Positions 26,505 through 36,641 of a stretch of DNA of 64,000 bases are shown here, piece after piece. The notes below the pieces were generated by a model that had not been told where the DNA came from, did not search any database, and saw only the letters and a list, made by a program, of their open reading frames with translations. The position numbers and the translations under genes were made by a program. The stretch is taken from contig CAVPZW010000006.1 of the NCBI GenBank assembly GCA_963710315.1, positions 830,267 through 894,266 of the forward strand. The letters are read 5' to 3'. The stretch's first letter is position 1. Each line of letters starts with the position of its first letter. This stretch comes from Palsa-360 sp963710315. GTDB lineage: Bacteria; Acidobacteriota; Terriglobia; Acidiferrales; UBA7541.

Positions 26505-27836
26505 ATGATCTCAAAACACGAACAAGATCTGATTAGCGCGATTCGCCGGTCGGCGCATCCGCTTATGGGAGAAGCTGCCGATTTTGATCCCTTGCTCAAA
26601 ATGATTGGTGACTCTCGTTTCGTTCTGCTGGGAGAGGCTTCCCACGGAACCCACGAGTTCTATCGCCTGCGCGCGCAGATCACCAAGCGCTTGATCGCGG
26701 AGAAGGAGTTCACCGCGGTCGCTGTGGAAGCAGACTGGCCAGACGCCTATCGCGTCAATCAATTCGTCCGGTTTGAGAGTGAGGACCAAGATGCAGTGGA
26801 CGCCCTTGCGGGCTTTCGGAGATTTCCTGCCTGGATGTGGCGCAACGCCGACGTTCTCGATTTTGTGGGCTGGCTGCGCAATCACAATGAGCACCGGCAT
26901 TCCAAGCGGGCCGGTTTCTACGGGCTCGATCTCTACAGCTTGCATTCGTCCATGCAAGCAGTGCTGGATTTCCTGGACAAAGTTGATCCCGAGGCCGCGC
27001 AGCGCGCCCGGTATCGTTACGCTTGCTTTGAAAACTTTGGCGAAGATACGCAAGCTTACGGATATGCGGCCAGTTATGGCCTGAGCAAGAGCTGCGAGAA
27101 TGAAGTGGTCGGCCAGTGGATGGAAATGCGCCGGCGCGCGGCGGATCTGGCTAGCCGCGACGGCCGGCTCGCGCGGGACGCATTCTTCTTTGCGGAACAG
27201 AATGCCCGCCTGGTGAAGAATGCCGAAGAGTATTACCGCTCCATGTTTCACGAACGAATTTCTTCCTGGAATTTGCGGGACAGCCACATGGCCGAGACGC
27301 TGGATGCATTGGCACACCACCTCGGCCCCAAGTCAAAAATCGTCGTCTGGGCGCACAATTCTCATCTGGGCGATGCTCGCGCCACGGAAATGGGACAGCG
27401 CGGCGAGCTGAATCTCGGACAACTGGTTCGCCAGCGCCATGGGAAGGAAGCGACGCTGGTGGGATTCACAACCTACACCGGCACGGTCACAGCTGCATCG
27501 GGATGGGACGCTCCCGCCGAGCGCAAACACGTTCGGCCGGCACTAGCCGGCAGTTACGAGGCGATTTTCCACGAAACCGGAATTCAGAATTTCCTGCTTG
27601 CACTCGGCCATAAAGAGGAAGCCACATCCCTTTTACGGGAGCCACGTCTGGAGCGGGCCATTGGTGTCATCTACTTGCCGCGATCGGAGCGTGCCAGCCA
27701 CTACTTCCACGCCCAGCTTCCGGACCAATTTGACGCCATTCTGCATTTCGACGAGACTCGTGCCGTTGAGCCTCTCGAACGAACCGCTGCCTGGGAGACC
27801 GGCGAGGTTCCCGAGACGTATCCTTCGACGCTCTAG
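26505..27836 (+). CDS. Erythromycin-esterase family protein
   Basis: The 443-residue protein of the EreA/ChaN-like superfamily shows VLLGEASHGTHEFYRLRAQI (catalytic His/Glu region), AVAVEADWPDAYRVN, and IVVWAHNSHLGDARATEMG. True macrolide esterases belong here, but most chromosomal members beside Usp and phosphoribosyltransferase genes have unknown substrates, so antibiotic resistance should not be assumed. GGGGGTG lies 5 bp before ATG 26505; a GTG at 26499 is the alternative. There is no signal peptide, so it is cytoplasmic. Confidence 0.9.
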   Translation: MISKHEQDLISAIRRSAHPLMGEAADFDPLLKMIGDSRFVLLGEASHGTHEFYRLRAQITKRLIAEKEFTAVAVEADWPDAYRVNQFVRFESEDQDAVDALAGFRRFPAWMWRNADVLDFVGWLRNHNEHRHSKRAGFYGLDLYSLHSSMQAVLDFLDKVDPEAAQRARYRYACFENFGEDTQAYGYAASYGLSKSCENEVVGQWMEMRRRAADLASRDGRLARDAFFFAEQNARLVKNAEEYYRSMFHERISSWNLRDSHMAETLDALAHHLGPKSKIVVWAHNSHLGDARATEMGQRGELNLGQLVRQRHGKEATLVGFTTYTGTVTAASGWDAPAERKHVRPALAGSYEAIFHETGIQNFLLALGHKEEATSLLREPRLERAIGVIYLPRSERASHYFHAQLPDQFDAILHFDETRAVEPLERTAAWETGEVPETYPSTL

Positions 27837-28069
27837 AAATTAAGGGATATCAGCGATATGTCCGCGCGGAAATCGGGCGCGGAAGTGTCCTGATTTCAAA
27901 TGCATCTCTGTGCCGGGTGAGCATCGCATCTTATTGCAATCTGGAAAAAAGCTTGCAACCGAGATCGCTCGGATCATGTCGTGATACTGTTTGCAGTGCA
28001 AGAAAGGAAGGCAGCCCTGCTTAGCCTGTCATTTAGCATCTGGCAGTATCTGGGGCGCACACCACCCAT

Positions 28070-28522
28070 ATGAAGATCCTCCTGGCAATCGATCATTCCA
28101 AATCTTCACAATTAGCCGTGCGGGCAATCGTCAGGCAGTTCCGGAGCAAAGGGACGGCGGTTCGAGTAATGCATGTAGTCGAGCCGATTGGCACTTATAT
28201 CTCTACTGCCATGATTCCGCACTTTGTGCCTTATATCCCGAAAGTGGAACAGGAGCGGCGAAAAGAAGCCAAGGAACTCCTGCAGCGCGCAGCCCAACAA
28301 TTGCGAAAAGCGGGCTTTAGGACAAGTGAAATGGTCGAGGGGGGCGACCCGAAAATCAAAATCATCGACCATGCGGCTGATTGGCATGCCGACCTGATTG
28401 TCCTCGGTTCGCACGGATGGAAGGGACTGGGCCGATTCTTGATGGGAAGCGTGTCGGAAGCCGTGACCCGCCATGCAGGGTGTTCCGTCGAAGTCGTGCG
28501 AACTCGAAGCACCGCGAAGTGA
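28070..28522 (+). CDS. Universal stress protein (UspA family)
   Basis: A 150-residue single Usp: MKILLAIDHSKSSQLAVRAI, VLGSHGWKGLGRFLMGSVSE (ATP-binding-type loop) and CSVEVVRTRS. It is 36 bp upstream of the Lon-like protease gene and probably co-transcribed with it. No clear palindrome lies in the 233-bp region before it. The ribosome-binding site is weak. Confidence 0.92.
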   Translation: MKILLAIDHSKSSQLAVRAIVRQFRSKGTAVRVMHVVEPIGTYISTAMIPHFVPYIPKVEQERRKEAKELLQRAAQQLRKAGFRTSEMVEGGDPKIKIIDHAADWHADLIVLGSHGWKGLGRFLMGSVSEAVTRHAGCSVEVVRTRSTAK

Positions 28523-28558
28523 GCACTTCGCGTGCGCGAATAGAGGAGCAATCGTTCA

Positions 28559-31002
28559 GTGACCAAGACAACCGATCAGCTGCCAGTACCGCCCGAGGCG
28601 CTATACCGTCGCTGTGATATTGCCGGGTTCCAATTCAAAACTACCGCGGAACTAGAGGACTTGTCCGAGTATGTTGGCCAGGACCGGGCCCTGGAGGCGG
28701 TTCGCTTCGGAGTCGGAATTCGTCGGCAGGGATTTAATCTCTTTTTACTGGGGCCTGCGGGGATAGGAAAGTATGCCCTTGCGCATGATTTCCTTTCAAA
28801 AAGAGCCACCACGGAAACAACGCCGGACGATTGGTGCTACGTCAATAATTTTGACGGCCCGGAAAAGCCGCGCGCGCTGAAGCTTCCCCCAGGCCGTGGC
28901 ATTTTGTTGCGCGAAGACGTCATGCGCCTGCTTGAAAATCTAAAGTCGGCCATCCCATCCGCTTTTGAAACCGAAAATTATAGAGCCCGCAAGAATGCCA
29001 TCGAGCAGGAAGTGAAAGAGCAGCAGGAAAAAGCCTTCGAGGAACTGCAACAGGAGGCCAACCAAAAAAGTATTGCGGTGATTCGCACCCCAACCGGCTT
29101 TGTGCTTGCTCCCACGCGCAATAACGAGGTTGTAAATCCAGAGGAATTTGAGAAACTCCCCGAATCAGAGCATCAGAAAATAGAATCCTCGATTACCGAA
29201 TTGCAGGAGAAGCTCCACAGCACCTTGCATCTGATACCCAAGTACGAGCAGGAGGGCCGTGAAAAGTTACGTGAGCTGAACAGTGAAGTGGCCATCTTCG
29301 CCGTGGAACACCTGATTGACGAGCCGCGGAAAAAATACGCCGACCTTCCCCAAGTAGTGAATTTTCTCAATGCGGCGGAAAAGGACATCATCGAAAACGT
29401 AAATGAATTCCTTGCGCCAGCCGGAGAATCCTCTGGCGGCGATGATGGGTATTTCCGCGCCTCTGGGATCGAGGAACTCCGCGCTGTTGCGGCGCTACCA
29501 GGTGAACTGTCTCGTCGATCATGGCGAGAATCACGGTGCGCCTGTCGTGTATGAGGATCATCCGACCTATCAGAATTTGATGGGCCAGGTGGAATACATG
29601 GCTCACTTGGGCGCGCTTTCGACGGACTTCAATCTGATCCGGTCGGGCGCCCTGCATCAGGCCAACGGCGGTTACTTGATTCTGGATGCCTATAAGTTGC
29701 TGTTGCAGCCCTATGCCTGGGATGCGCTGAAGCGGTCGCTGCTCTCTTCCCAGATTCGGATTGAATCGCTCGGGCAGATGCTCAGTCTTGTGAGCACGGT
29801 TTCCCTGGAACCCGAGCCGATTCCATTGAACGTCAAGGTTGTTCTGGTTGGCGAGCGGCTGTTGTACTACCTGCTTTGTTCCTTGGATTCCGAATTCAGC
29901 GAACTCTTCAAGGTGGCTGCGGATTTTGAAGAGCATATGGATCGCGGCCCGGACACAGACCAGTTATACGCGCAGCTGATCGGCGCGATCGCCCGCCGGG
30001 AAGGTCTTCTTCCTTTCGACCGCGGGGCCGTTGGACGAGTGATCGAACACAGCTCGCGGATGGCCGGAGATTCGCAAAAAGTTTTAACACACCGTCGAAC
30101 TCTTGCGGATTTGCTGCGCGAAGCGGATTACTGGTCCCGCGAGGCCGCTCAGCCGGCGGTGCGTGCGGAAGACATCCAACGCGCGATCGACGCCCAGATT
30201 CGCCGCGCCGATCGCATGCGTGAGCGATTCCTGGAAGAAGTTCTGCGCGGAACCATCCTGATAGACACGCAGGGAGAAAAAGTCGGCCAGGTGAACGGAC
30301 TTTCCGTGATCGAACTGGCTCATTTTGCGTTCGGGCACGCTACGCGAATCACCGCGCGTGTCCGGATGGGAAAAGGCGAGGTTGATCGATATTGAGCGGG
30401 AAGTGGAGCTCAGCGGCCCCATCCACTCGAAGGGCGTACTCATCCTGTCTGGTTTCTTGGGAGCGCGCTATGCTGCCGATCATCCGCTTTCGTTGTCCGC
30501 AAGCCTGGTTTTCGAACAGTCTTATGGAGCGGTGGAAGGGGACAGTGCTTCTTCGGCGGAGCTATATGCGCTGCTTTCCGCCCTCTCCGGATTGCCTATC
30601 AAGCAGTCTCTTGCCGTTACCGGATCCGTTAATCAGCTCGGACAGATTCAAGCGATTGGCGGAGTCAATGAGAAAATCGAAGGTTTCTTCGATCTGTGCA
30701 AGGCCCGAAATCTGGATGGACAAGGCGTGATCATTCCCGCCTCCAATGTTCGACACCTCATGTTGAGGCAGGATGTCGTGGAGGCCGTCAACGCCGGGAA
30801 ATTCAAAATTTATGCGGTGGAAAGTATCGACCAGGGAATCGAGATTCTTATGGGTGTACCGGCGGGTGAGCGCGACTCTTCCGGGAAGTTCACCGGCGAT
30901 AGTGTGAATCAAAGGGTGGAAGCACGGCTGATCAATTCGCCGAGAAGAGGCTGGCCGCCGGGCGCGGGTCCCAGGCGGAACGCGAGCTATGAGCGAACCT
31001 AG
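28559..31002 (+). CDS. Lon-like ATP-dependent protease (AAA + S16 peptidase), two frameshifts
   Basis: Together about 810 residues. The N-terminal part has YVGQDRALEAVRFGVGIRRQ and LFLLGPAGIGKYALAHDFL (Walker A-like, with GIGK) and a coiled-coil insert. Near 29405-29430 the frame shifts to PLAAMMGISAPLGSRNSALL and HQANGGYLILDAYKLL. Near 30378 (one extra G) it shifts to the protease domain: EGDSASSAELYALLSAL (catalytic Ser) and GGVNEKIEGFFDLC (catalytic Lys). This matches the LonB-like/'Lon-type AAA' family that contains a long N-terminal domain. It degrades proteins in the cytosol. GTG start with AGGAG. The tandem usp gene follows, overlapping by 14 bp. Confidence 0.88.
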
Positions 31003-31863
31003 CCCCATGTTTGTGTTTCGACGGATTCTGGTGGCCTTGGACACATCTCCACATAGTCTAGCGGCCCTCGAGGCTGCCGTGAATTTGGCGGCTAAGTTGA
31101 ATGCCGAATTGCGAGGACTTTTCGTCGAAGACACGGCACTCTTGCGTCTTGGCCGAAGCCCCATGTGCCCGCGAAATCCTCTATTTTTCTGCCGCGGAGG
31201 TTCCGCTGAGCCGAGCCAGCATGGAATCCAGTCTCAGAGCCCAGGCCGAACTGGCTCGAAAAGCACTGGCAACCGCTGCGCGCCGTGCCCATGTTGAGTG
31301 GTCGTTCCGAACTGTGCGAGGCGAAGTTGCATCCGAAGTTTTGGCTGCCGCGAGCGACGTTGATCTGCTGGCCATGGGCAAAGGTGGATGGTCGTTGGAT
31401 CGGAAGGTTCGAATGGGTTCCACGGCCCTCGAGCTTTCGACGAGTTCTATCCCCGTGCTTCTGTTGCCAGAGAGCGGATTGCCCCCTAAAGCATCTCTGG
31501 TGGTCTATTACGATGGTTCGCCGGCCGCAAAACGAGGATTGCTTGCCGCCCAGGAATTGGAAGACGCCGGCATGGATGGCATTACAGTTCTTCTTGAAGC
31601 GGCAAATCGAGACGAAGCAGTAACGATGCAGAACGAAATCGAAACACTGACACGCGCAGGTTGCGCAAAATTTGCGGTATCGCCAAATTGATCCGGACGA
31701 CCAAGCCAGCTTGCTGCGGGCGCTTGAGGCTGAGAAACCAGGTGTGCTCGTGTTGGGCGGACGGAAGTTCCTCAAGAAACTTCCGCCACTCGATGCGTTT
31801 CTGCATGAGACGGACATGTCCTTGCTGCTGCTCGGCGGTGAACTGGACGAAAGAGTTGAATAG
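30989..31863 (+). CDS. Tandem universal stress protein, two frameshifts
   Basis: Starts MFVFRRILVALDTSPHSLAA (M at 30989 or 31007). After one extra G near 31152 (CTTGG context) the sequence continues REILYFSAAEVPLSRASME and DVDLLAMGKGGWSLDRKVRM...ELSTSSIPVLLLPE, then a second degenerate Usp half. Near 31671 (extra T) it shifts again to LRYRQIDPDDQASLLRALEA and ends MSLLLLGGELDERVE at 31863. The assembled length of about 290 is normal for tandem Usps of this type. It is coupled to the Lon-like gene. Confidence 0.8.
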
Positions 31864-32025
31864 AATTCAATTTGCTGACAATCACCGCACCAGTGCTGTG
31901 AAACGAAAAAGCATCCTCCAAAAACAATATAAATAGATGAGGCCAATTCGCCATTCTTCTTCGTGACTGGTATGAAGCCCGGCATGGATTGACGAGGCGA
32001 GCAAGAAACCGGCGTTCCAATGCTC

Positions 32026-32670
32026 TCAAGCAGGGCGCGGTTTCGGCCTTTCGAGCGCTGCGAGCGCCTGGTCCGTGCTGATCAGCCGCGCGCCGAGCGA
32101 TGTCAGTTCCTCAATAGCCTTCTGAGCATCTTCTGGGTTAAGGGTTTCAATGGCGTCGCGTATAAGCGCCACGCGCCGGCCGCGCTTCAGGAGCCCTTTT
32201 GCCGCAAGCCGAACACAATACTCGGTCACAACTCCGAAGATGCAGAACTCCGCATCCGCATCCGTGAATCCAGCGATGCGTTTCAGAACTTCTTCCGTGT
32301 TGGGATTGTCAAACACGTCGAGAGTCTGTTTTTCGAAAATGATTTGCTGATACTCCGAGAGATCCTGTGGCACTACCGCATCCGCGAGATTGGGAATCAA
32401 AAGGATTTTGTCCGCGCGTGTTTCGGGAATGATTTCCGCTCCTGAGGTGCCGCGGATACAGTGCGGCGGGAAGCGTTCGAATTCCGGATCGTTGGGCGTG
32501 TGCGTGCAGATATCGCCGACGATGAGGACTCGTCCCTGGAGAGCCGCATCGGTCAGACGCTTCATGTTGGGGATACATTTCTCAGCGCCCGGAACGTGCA
32601 ACTTTCCCCCGGGCAACATGAAGTCAGCCTGCGTATCCACACCCCAGAAAATCACCGATCGAGAGACCAC
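32026..32670 (-). CDS. Isochorismatase-family cysteine hydrolase (nicotinamidase-like)
   Basis: In this 214-residue protein the catalytic triad is visible: Asp in GVDTQADFMLPGG, Lys in RADKILLIPN, Cys in GVVTEYCVRLAAKGLL. A metal site of the nicotinamidase type is suggested by DICTHTPNDPEF. Family members hydrolyse nicotinamide, isochorismate or related amides. With pncB at 10553 a nicotinamide-to-NaMN salvage route is plausible. It is monocistronic, and no operator palindrome was seen just upstream. Confidence 0.88.
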   Translation of the reverse strand: MVSRSVIFWGVDTQADFMLPGGKLHVPGAEKCIPNMKRLTDAALQGRVLIVGDICTHTPNDPEFERFPPHCIRGTSGAEIIPETRADKILLIPNLADAVVPQDLSEYQQIIFEKQTLDVFDNPNTEEVLKRIAGFTDADAEFCIFGVVTEYCVRLAAKGLLKRGRRVALIRDAIETLNPEDAQKAIEELTSLGARLISTDQALAALERPKPRPA

Positions 32671-32777
32671 GCATTCCCCTCGGCTGCCCGTGAACTAGGC
32701 AGCAATCCTCATGTCATTTTTAATTTCGAAGACGCCCCGTGCAGCCCTTGCGGCCGGTTCAGGCGCTTCAGGAGAAT

Positions 32778-33050
32778 CTACACGATCTTGCTCCTTCGCT
32801 GCATCCACAAGCACGCGATGACGAAAAAAATCCCGGCATAGAATAATGTGTCGCTCAACAGGACGAAGGATTTTGAACCGGTGTACAAGTCAGTCATGAG
32901 TCCGGGCGCAAGCACCGCGCCGCCCACTCTCTCGGCCACGCGGCATACGCCAGCACGGCTCCAGTTGCCGCAAGAAGCCATCAAGGAACCTGCCCAGACC
33001 AAGCCCGCGCTTATGAGCAGGCAGGCTATCCCTGCAAAGACATATTTCAT
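32778..33050 (-). CDS. Small two-helix membrane protein, unknown
   Basis: A 90-residue protein with an N-terminal helix (YVFAGIACLLISAGLVWAG) and a C-terminal helix (LSDTLFYAGIFFVIACLWM), with a Cys-containing loop between them. The family is not recognised. ATG 33050 is preferred over 33083 as it precedes the first membrane helix directly. Confidence 0.55.
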   Translation of the reverse strand: MKYVFAGIACLLISAGLVWAGSLMASCGNWSRAGVCRVAERVGGAVLAPGLMTDLYTGSKSFVLLSDTLFYAGIFFVIACLWMQRRSKIV

Positions 33051-33205
33051 GCATTCCCGGAAGTAAGTGTGCTGTCCCAACATGACTGAAGCGCCGGAGC
33101 CTGCCTATGGAATCCTTTCAGGACCTGACCTGGCATGGGATCGGAGCAGCAAGTGGGATGGCCCGTGGCCAAACACAAGTGGCCGGACAAGATTGACAGC
33201 CCAAA

Positions 33206-33388
33206 TCACTTGATCCCGGGGCCCTCCTCATGCAAAGGATTGTTGGCGTCGTGCTCGTCCCGGCACTCGAAGCACACAAGCGCCTGGCACAAGCCGCATG
33301 TCTCGATGTGAGTGTCGCAGAAACTACGCGAGCACTCGGAGCATTCTGCCCGTCCCTCCTGCGAACATCCCGCGGTCGCGCATTTCAT
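33206..33388 (-). CDS. Small Cys-rich zinc-binding protein
   Basis: A 60-residue protein with about nine Cys and two His arranged as CATAGCSQEG, CSECSRSFCDTH and CGLCQALVCFECRDEH. This resembles a B-box/AN1-like cross-braced zinc finger binding two metals. AAAGG lies 9 bp before ATG 33388. The function is unknown. It follows the PEBP gene (82 bp gap) on the same strand. Confidence 0.65.
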   Translation of the reverse strand: MKCATAGCSQEGRAECSECSRSFCDTHIETCGLCQALVCFECRDEHDANNPLHEEGPGIK

Positions 33389-33469
33389 GAGGCACATCCT
33401 TTGTACACGATGAAGTTGCAGTTCATTAAAAAGCTCCTCTTTATTCCTGAATCGCCGTTCGACGCACTA

Positions 33470-33931
33470 CTAGTGCTGGAATCGCCCGACCACTTCGGCC
33501 TGGGCCAGGATGTGGCCTTTCATGGCACGCTCCAGTTCAGCCTTGCTGGCTCCGGGCTTGAGATTTGTCTGGTGGTCCAGCGCGTAGAGTTTGAAGAAGT
33601 AACGGTGCGGGCCGCCCTTGGGCGGGCATGGCCCGTTGTAACCAATCTTGCCGAAATCATTGCGCCCCTGGCGCGCCCCGTCGGGAAGCTGGCGATCCTT
33701 GGCGACATCCTCCTCCAGCTTGCGCGCGTCGCCCGGAAGATCGTAGAGCACCCAATGAACCCATGTGCCTGCCGGAGCGTCGGGATCGTCCACGATGAGA
33801 GAAAAGCTTTTTGTTCCGGCCGGTGGCTCGGTCCAGGCGAGCGCGGGTGAAATGTCCGGGCCGTCGCAGGTGAATTCTTTCGGAATGAAGTCGCTATTTT
33901 GAAAGGCCGTGATCGTCAGATGAAACGCCAT
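33470..33931 (-). CDS. YbhB/YbcL-type phosphatidylethanolamine-binding (PEBP) protein
   Basis: A 152-residue protein with the PEBP signatures FTCDGPDISPALAWTEPPAG, LIVDDPDAPAGTWVHWVLYD (D-P-D-A-P) and GPCPPKGGPHRYFFKLYAL. Bacterial members are small cytoplasmic or periplasmic proteins without proven kinase-inhibitor function. GAGGAA precedes ATG 33931. Confidence 0.93.
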   Translation of the reverse strand: MAFHLTITAFQNSDFIPKEFTCDGPDISPALAWTEPPAGTKSFSLIVDDPDAPAGTWVHWVLYDLPGDARKLEEDVAKDRQLPDGARQGRNDFGKIGYNGPCPPKGGPHRYFFKLYALDHQTNLKPGASKAELERAMKGHILAQAEVVGRFQH

Positions 33932-34023
33932 AATTTCCTCTTTCAAGGCAAAAAACAAACGCTGGCCCAAAGAGAGCCAGGATTTGGCTGTTTCTGAACG
34001 CTAGCAGGCGCCCGCCAGTTGCT

Positions 34024-34483
34024 CTAGGCGTCCGCGAGCCACACTTTTCGCTCGGGCCCGATCGACTTGGAAATTTCCGCAAGGGTCTTGGCCACAATTC
34101 CCGATGGAGCGTGCAGTGCGATATCGGCCTGGGCGACAATTCCGATGCATCGCCCTTGTTTGTTCGACCACCGGAATTCTCCGGAATTGGTGCTGTTGCA
34201 TCAGCGCTTCGCATTCCTCCAGCGAATCCTCGGGCGCGCACACCACGGGATTTCGCGTCATGACCTCGGCGATCCTTGTCTTTTCGGCAGGCTTCGCCTC
34301 CGCGATGACCCTGCAACACAAATCGCGATCGGTCACAATCCCTTCGAGCTTAGCCTGCACAAGGTCGGTTACGACGGGAAGAGCCCCAACTCCGTGCAAC
34401 TTCATGATTCGAGCCGCTGCCTGTGCAGTGTCCGATGGCGTGCAGAAGATCACTTTGCTGGACATTACGTTTCGAACTAACAT
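34024..34483 (-). CDS. Two-CBS-domain protein, one frameshift
   Basis: CBS 1: VRNVMSSKVIFCTPSDTAQA and GIVTDRDLCCRVIAE. CBS 2 begins VAEVMTRNP-like and breaks near 34165, where one extra base moves the coding sequence to NKQGRCIGIVAQADIALHAP, ending SIGPERKVWLADA at 34024. CBS pairs bind adenosine nucleotides and sense energy charge. An operator lies 100 bp upstream (34583). Confidence 0.85.
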
Positions 34484-34582
34484 GATGCTATTCCCCCTTC
34501 TTCAATCTTCGGATGATCGGAGACCAGATCACCGGAATCTCGCATACGGAATGACTTGTAGACCTTGCAGGCCATATCGACA

Positions 34583-34596
34583 GTGACACGCGTCAC
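34583..34596. promoter_or_regulatory. GTGA-N6-TCAC palindrome before the CBS gene
   Basis: GTGACACGCGTCAC, a near-perfect palindrome with inner C...G pairing, 100 bp upstream of the minus-strand CBS start. Confidence 0.7.
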
Positions 34597-34680
34597 CCTT
34601 GTCCCTATTGCCTGTCACCGATCGGGAAGTCCTGGAATTGAAATATTCTTGAGGGATTAAAGGCGGCCGCTCGGCCGAAT

Positions 34681-36102
34681 TCAACCTTTGACACAAATCA
34701 TCGGCACGAGGCGGGCAACTCGCCGCGCCAGTTTTGCCTTCTCGGCGGCTACGGCAACGGCGTTGACGTCTTTGTAGGCCCCCGGCGCTTCTTCCGCGAC
34801 GCCGCGCAAAGACCGGGTGCGAATCAACACGCCACGTTCGCGCAGTTCCTCGACAAGTTGGCGCCCATGCCAGCGTTTGGTCGCTTGCGTTCGGCTCATC
34901 GCTCGTCCAGCGCCATGACAAGCCGAGGAGAACGCTAATTTTTCACTCTCGCCCGTACCGACGAGAATATAGGACTCGGTTCCCATGGTGCCGCCAATCA
35001 ACACCGGCTGCCCCACTTTCTGTAGCGTCGATGGAAGGTCGGGATGCCCTGGACCGAAACTGCGAGTTGCGCCTTTGCGGTGCACGAATAGCTCCCGGTG
35101 GCCGCCATCGACAGAGTGCTGCTCGATCTTGCAGGTGTTGTGAGATACATCGTACAGCAAAGTGAGCCTGGCATCTGGCAGGACCTGGTGAAAAGCGCCG
35201 CGCACAAGATGTGTGATGATTTGCCGATTCGCCAGCGCGCAATTGGTGGCGGCGCGCATTGCTCCCAGATAGTGTTGTCCCAGTTCCGAATGAATTGGGG
35301 CGCAGGCAAGTTCGCGATCCGGAATCGGCCGATACCCCTGGATCACCATGCTCTTCAGATAGTCGGTCCCAACCTGATGGCCCAGCCCGCGCGATCCGCA
35401 ATGAATGCATACGATGATGTCATCTTTGTGCAGTCCCATCGCCTCGGCCGCCGCCGCGTCGAAGATTTGTGCAACCCGCTGAACTTCCAGATAGTGATTG
35501 CCTGAGCCCAGCGTTCCCATTTCCTCGCATTGGCGCTTCTTGGCCTCGCGCGAAACGCATTCCGGCTTTGCGTCAAATGCCCTGCCGCGTTCTTCCATGT
35601 AATCGAGGTCTTGGGGATTCCCGTATCCCTGCTGGACAGCCCACTGCGCGCCGCCGCAAAGCATGTCGTCCATTTCCTTTTCATTGAGCCGGATTGCGCC
35701 GGTGCTGCCAACCCCGGCGGGAACGCTTCGGAACAGCGCATCGGCAAGGTCCGTCTTTTTTGCTTCCAGGTCGTGAGCCGTGAGCTTGGTGCGCAACGCA
35801 CGCACTCCGCAGGAAATGTCGAATCCCACGCCTCCCGCGGAAATCACGCCTCCCTCGTTCGGATCAAACGCGGCAACGCCACCAATCGGGAATCCGTAGC
35901 CCCAATGAGCATCCGGCATGGCGTACGCCGCGCGTTGTATTCCGGGCAAAGTGGCCACATGGGAGAGTTGCTCGCGAACCTTTTCGTCCATGTCCGTGAT
36001 CAGCTGTTCATCCGCGTAGATGATCGCGGGCACTCGCATCTGGCCCGTGGGTTCGATCCGCCATTCGTAATCCGAATAACGCAGAAACGATTGTGGGTTC
36101 AT
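34681..36102 (-). CDS. rtcB: RNA-splicing ligase RtcB
   Basis: A 473-residue enzyme. It has the catalytic metal and guanylylation motifs: MPDAHWGYGFPIGGVAAFD, GGVGFDISCGVR, LGSGNHYLEVQ, CIHCGSRGLGHQVG, DVSHNTCKIEQH and CHGAGRAMSR (the His accepting GMP). RtcB joins RNA 2',3'-cyclic phosphate ends to 5'-OH ends. The start ATG 36102 has GGAGT upstream and follows the archease gene by 19 bp. Archease accelerates RtcB turnover, so the pair is a repair operon under the 36642 operator. Confidence 0.96.
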   Translation of the reverse strand: MNPQSFLRYSDYEWRIEPTGQMRVPAIIYADEQLITDMDEKVREQLSHVATLPGIQRAAYAMPDAHWGYGFPIGGVAAFDPNEGGVISAGGVGFDISCGVRALRTKLTAHDLEAKKTDLADALFRSVPAGVGSTGAIRLNEKEMDDMLCGGAQWAVQQGYGNPQDLDYMEERGRAFDAKPECVSREAKKRQCEEMGTLGSGNHYLEVQRVAQIFDAAAAEAMGLHKDDIIVCIHCGSRGLGHQVGTDYLKSMVIQGYRPIPDRELACAPIHSELGQHYLGAMRAATNCALANRQIITHLVRGAFHQVLPDARLTLLYDVSHNTCKIEQHSVDGGHRELFVHRKGATRSFGPGHPDLPSTLQKVGQPVLIGGTMGTESYILVGTGESEKLAFSSACHGAGRAMSRTQATKRWHGRQLVEELRERGVLIRTRSLRGVAEEAPGAYKDVNAVAVAAEKAKLARRVARLVPMICVKG

Positions 36103-36121
36103 AGATACTCCGGAGCGCCGC

Positions 36122-36538
36122 TCATACATCAATGACGCATTGTGCCAACCATTGCCCGTCAGGGTCGCGCCTGACTTCCAGCGCAGTCACTGTAGCCCCT
36201 TTGGGTTCGACCGCGACCTGATGGCGTTCGGGATCCACCCGTTCGCCGGCCAGGGTGCCCGTCAGCGAGCATCCTGCCAAAGCAATTCGAAACTTGCCAA
36301 ACAGCATCCTGCGCACTGCCATTTCGTAGATGATGGCGTTGAGCCAGCTGACCAGCAACAATTCGAGGTCCGGGGCATCGCAGCGAACCTCCACAGTCTC
36401 GCTCTGCTCAACTGCGGCAACGTTCGCAACCACCGCCGTGAGCGCAATGGCGGCCTGTTCGAAGGCCTCTTCAGCCGAACTTCCCATGCCGCGCACGCCA
36501 ATATCCGAGCCATGCGAAAAGTGTTCCCATCTCGCCAT
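36122..36538 (-). CDS. Archease (RtcB activator)
   Basis: A 138-residue protein with the archease signature WEHFSHGSDIGVRGMGSSAE (metal-binding Asp) and LLVSWLNAIIYEMAVRRMLF, then the C-terminal GERVDPERHQ and ALEVRRDPDGQWLAQCVIDV. It is co-directional with and directly upstream of rtcB. ATG 36538 is preceded by AAGGAA; an earlier in-frame ATG at 36601 would add an unconserved tail. Confidence 0.93.
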   Translation of the reverse strand: MARWEHFSHGSDIGVRGMGSSAEEAFEQAAIALTAVVANVAAVEQSETVEVRCDAPDLELLLVSWLNAIIYEMAVRRMLFGKFRIALAGCSLTGTLAGERVDPERHQVAVEPKGATVTALEVRRDPDGQWLAQCVIDV

Positions 36539-36641
36539 ATTCCTTCGCACCAGGGATCTACTGATCCATCTCAAATTGTCCGCTATCGCAGCTTCCATCA
36601 CTACTGTACTGAACTTCTAGTCCAAGCGGCTCCGGCAATAT

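Noticed and set aside
26505..27836. Macrolide resistance gene
   Set aside because: The family name comes from EreA, but chromosomal members next to usp genes have unknown substrates; nothing here shows macrolide activity.
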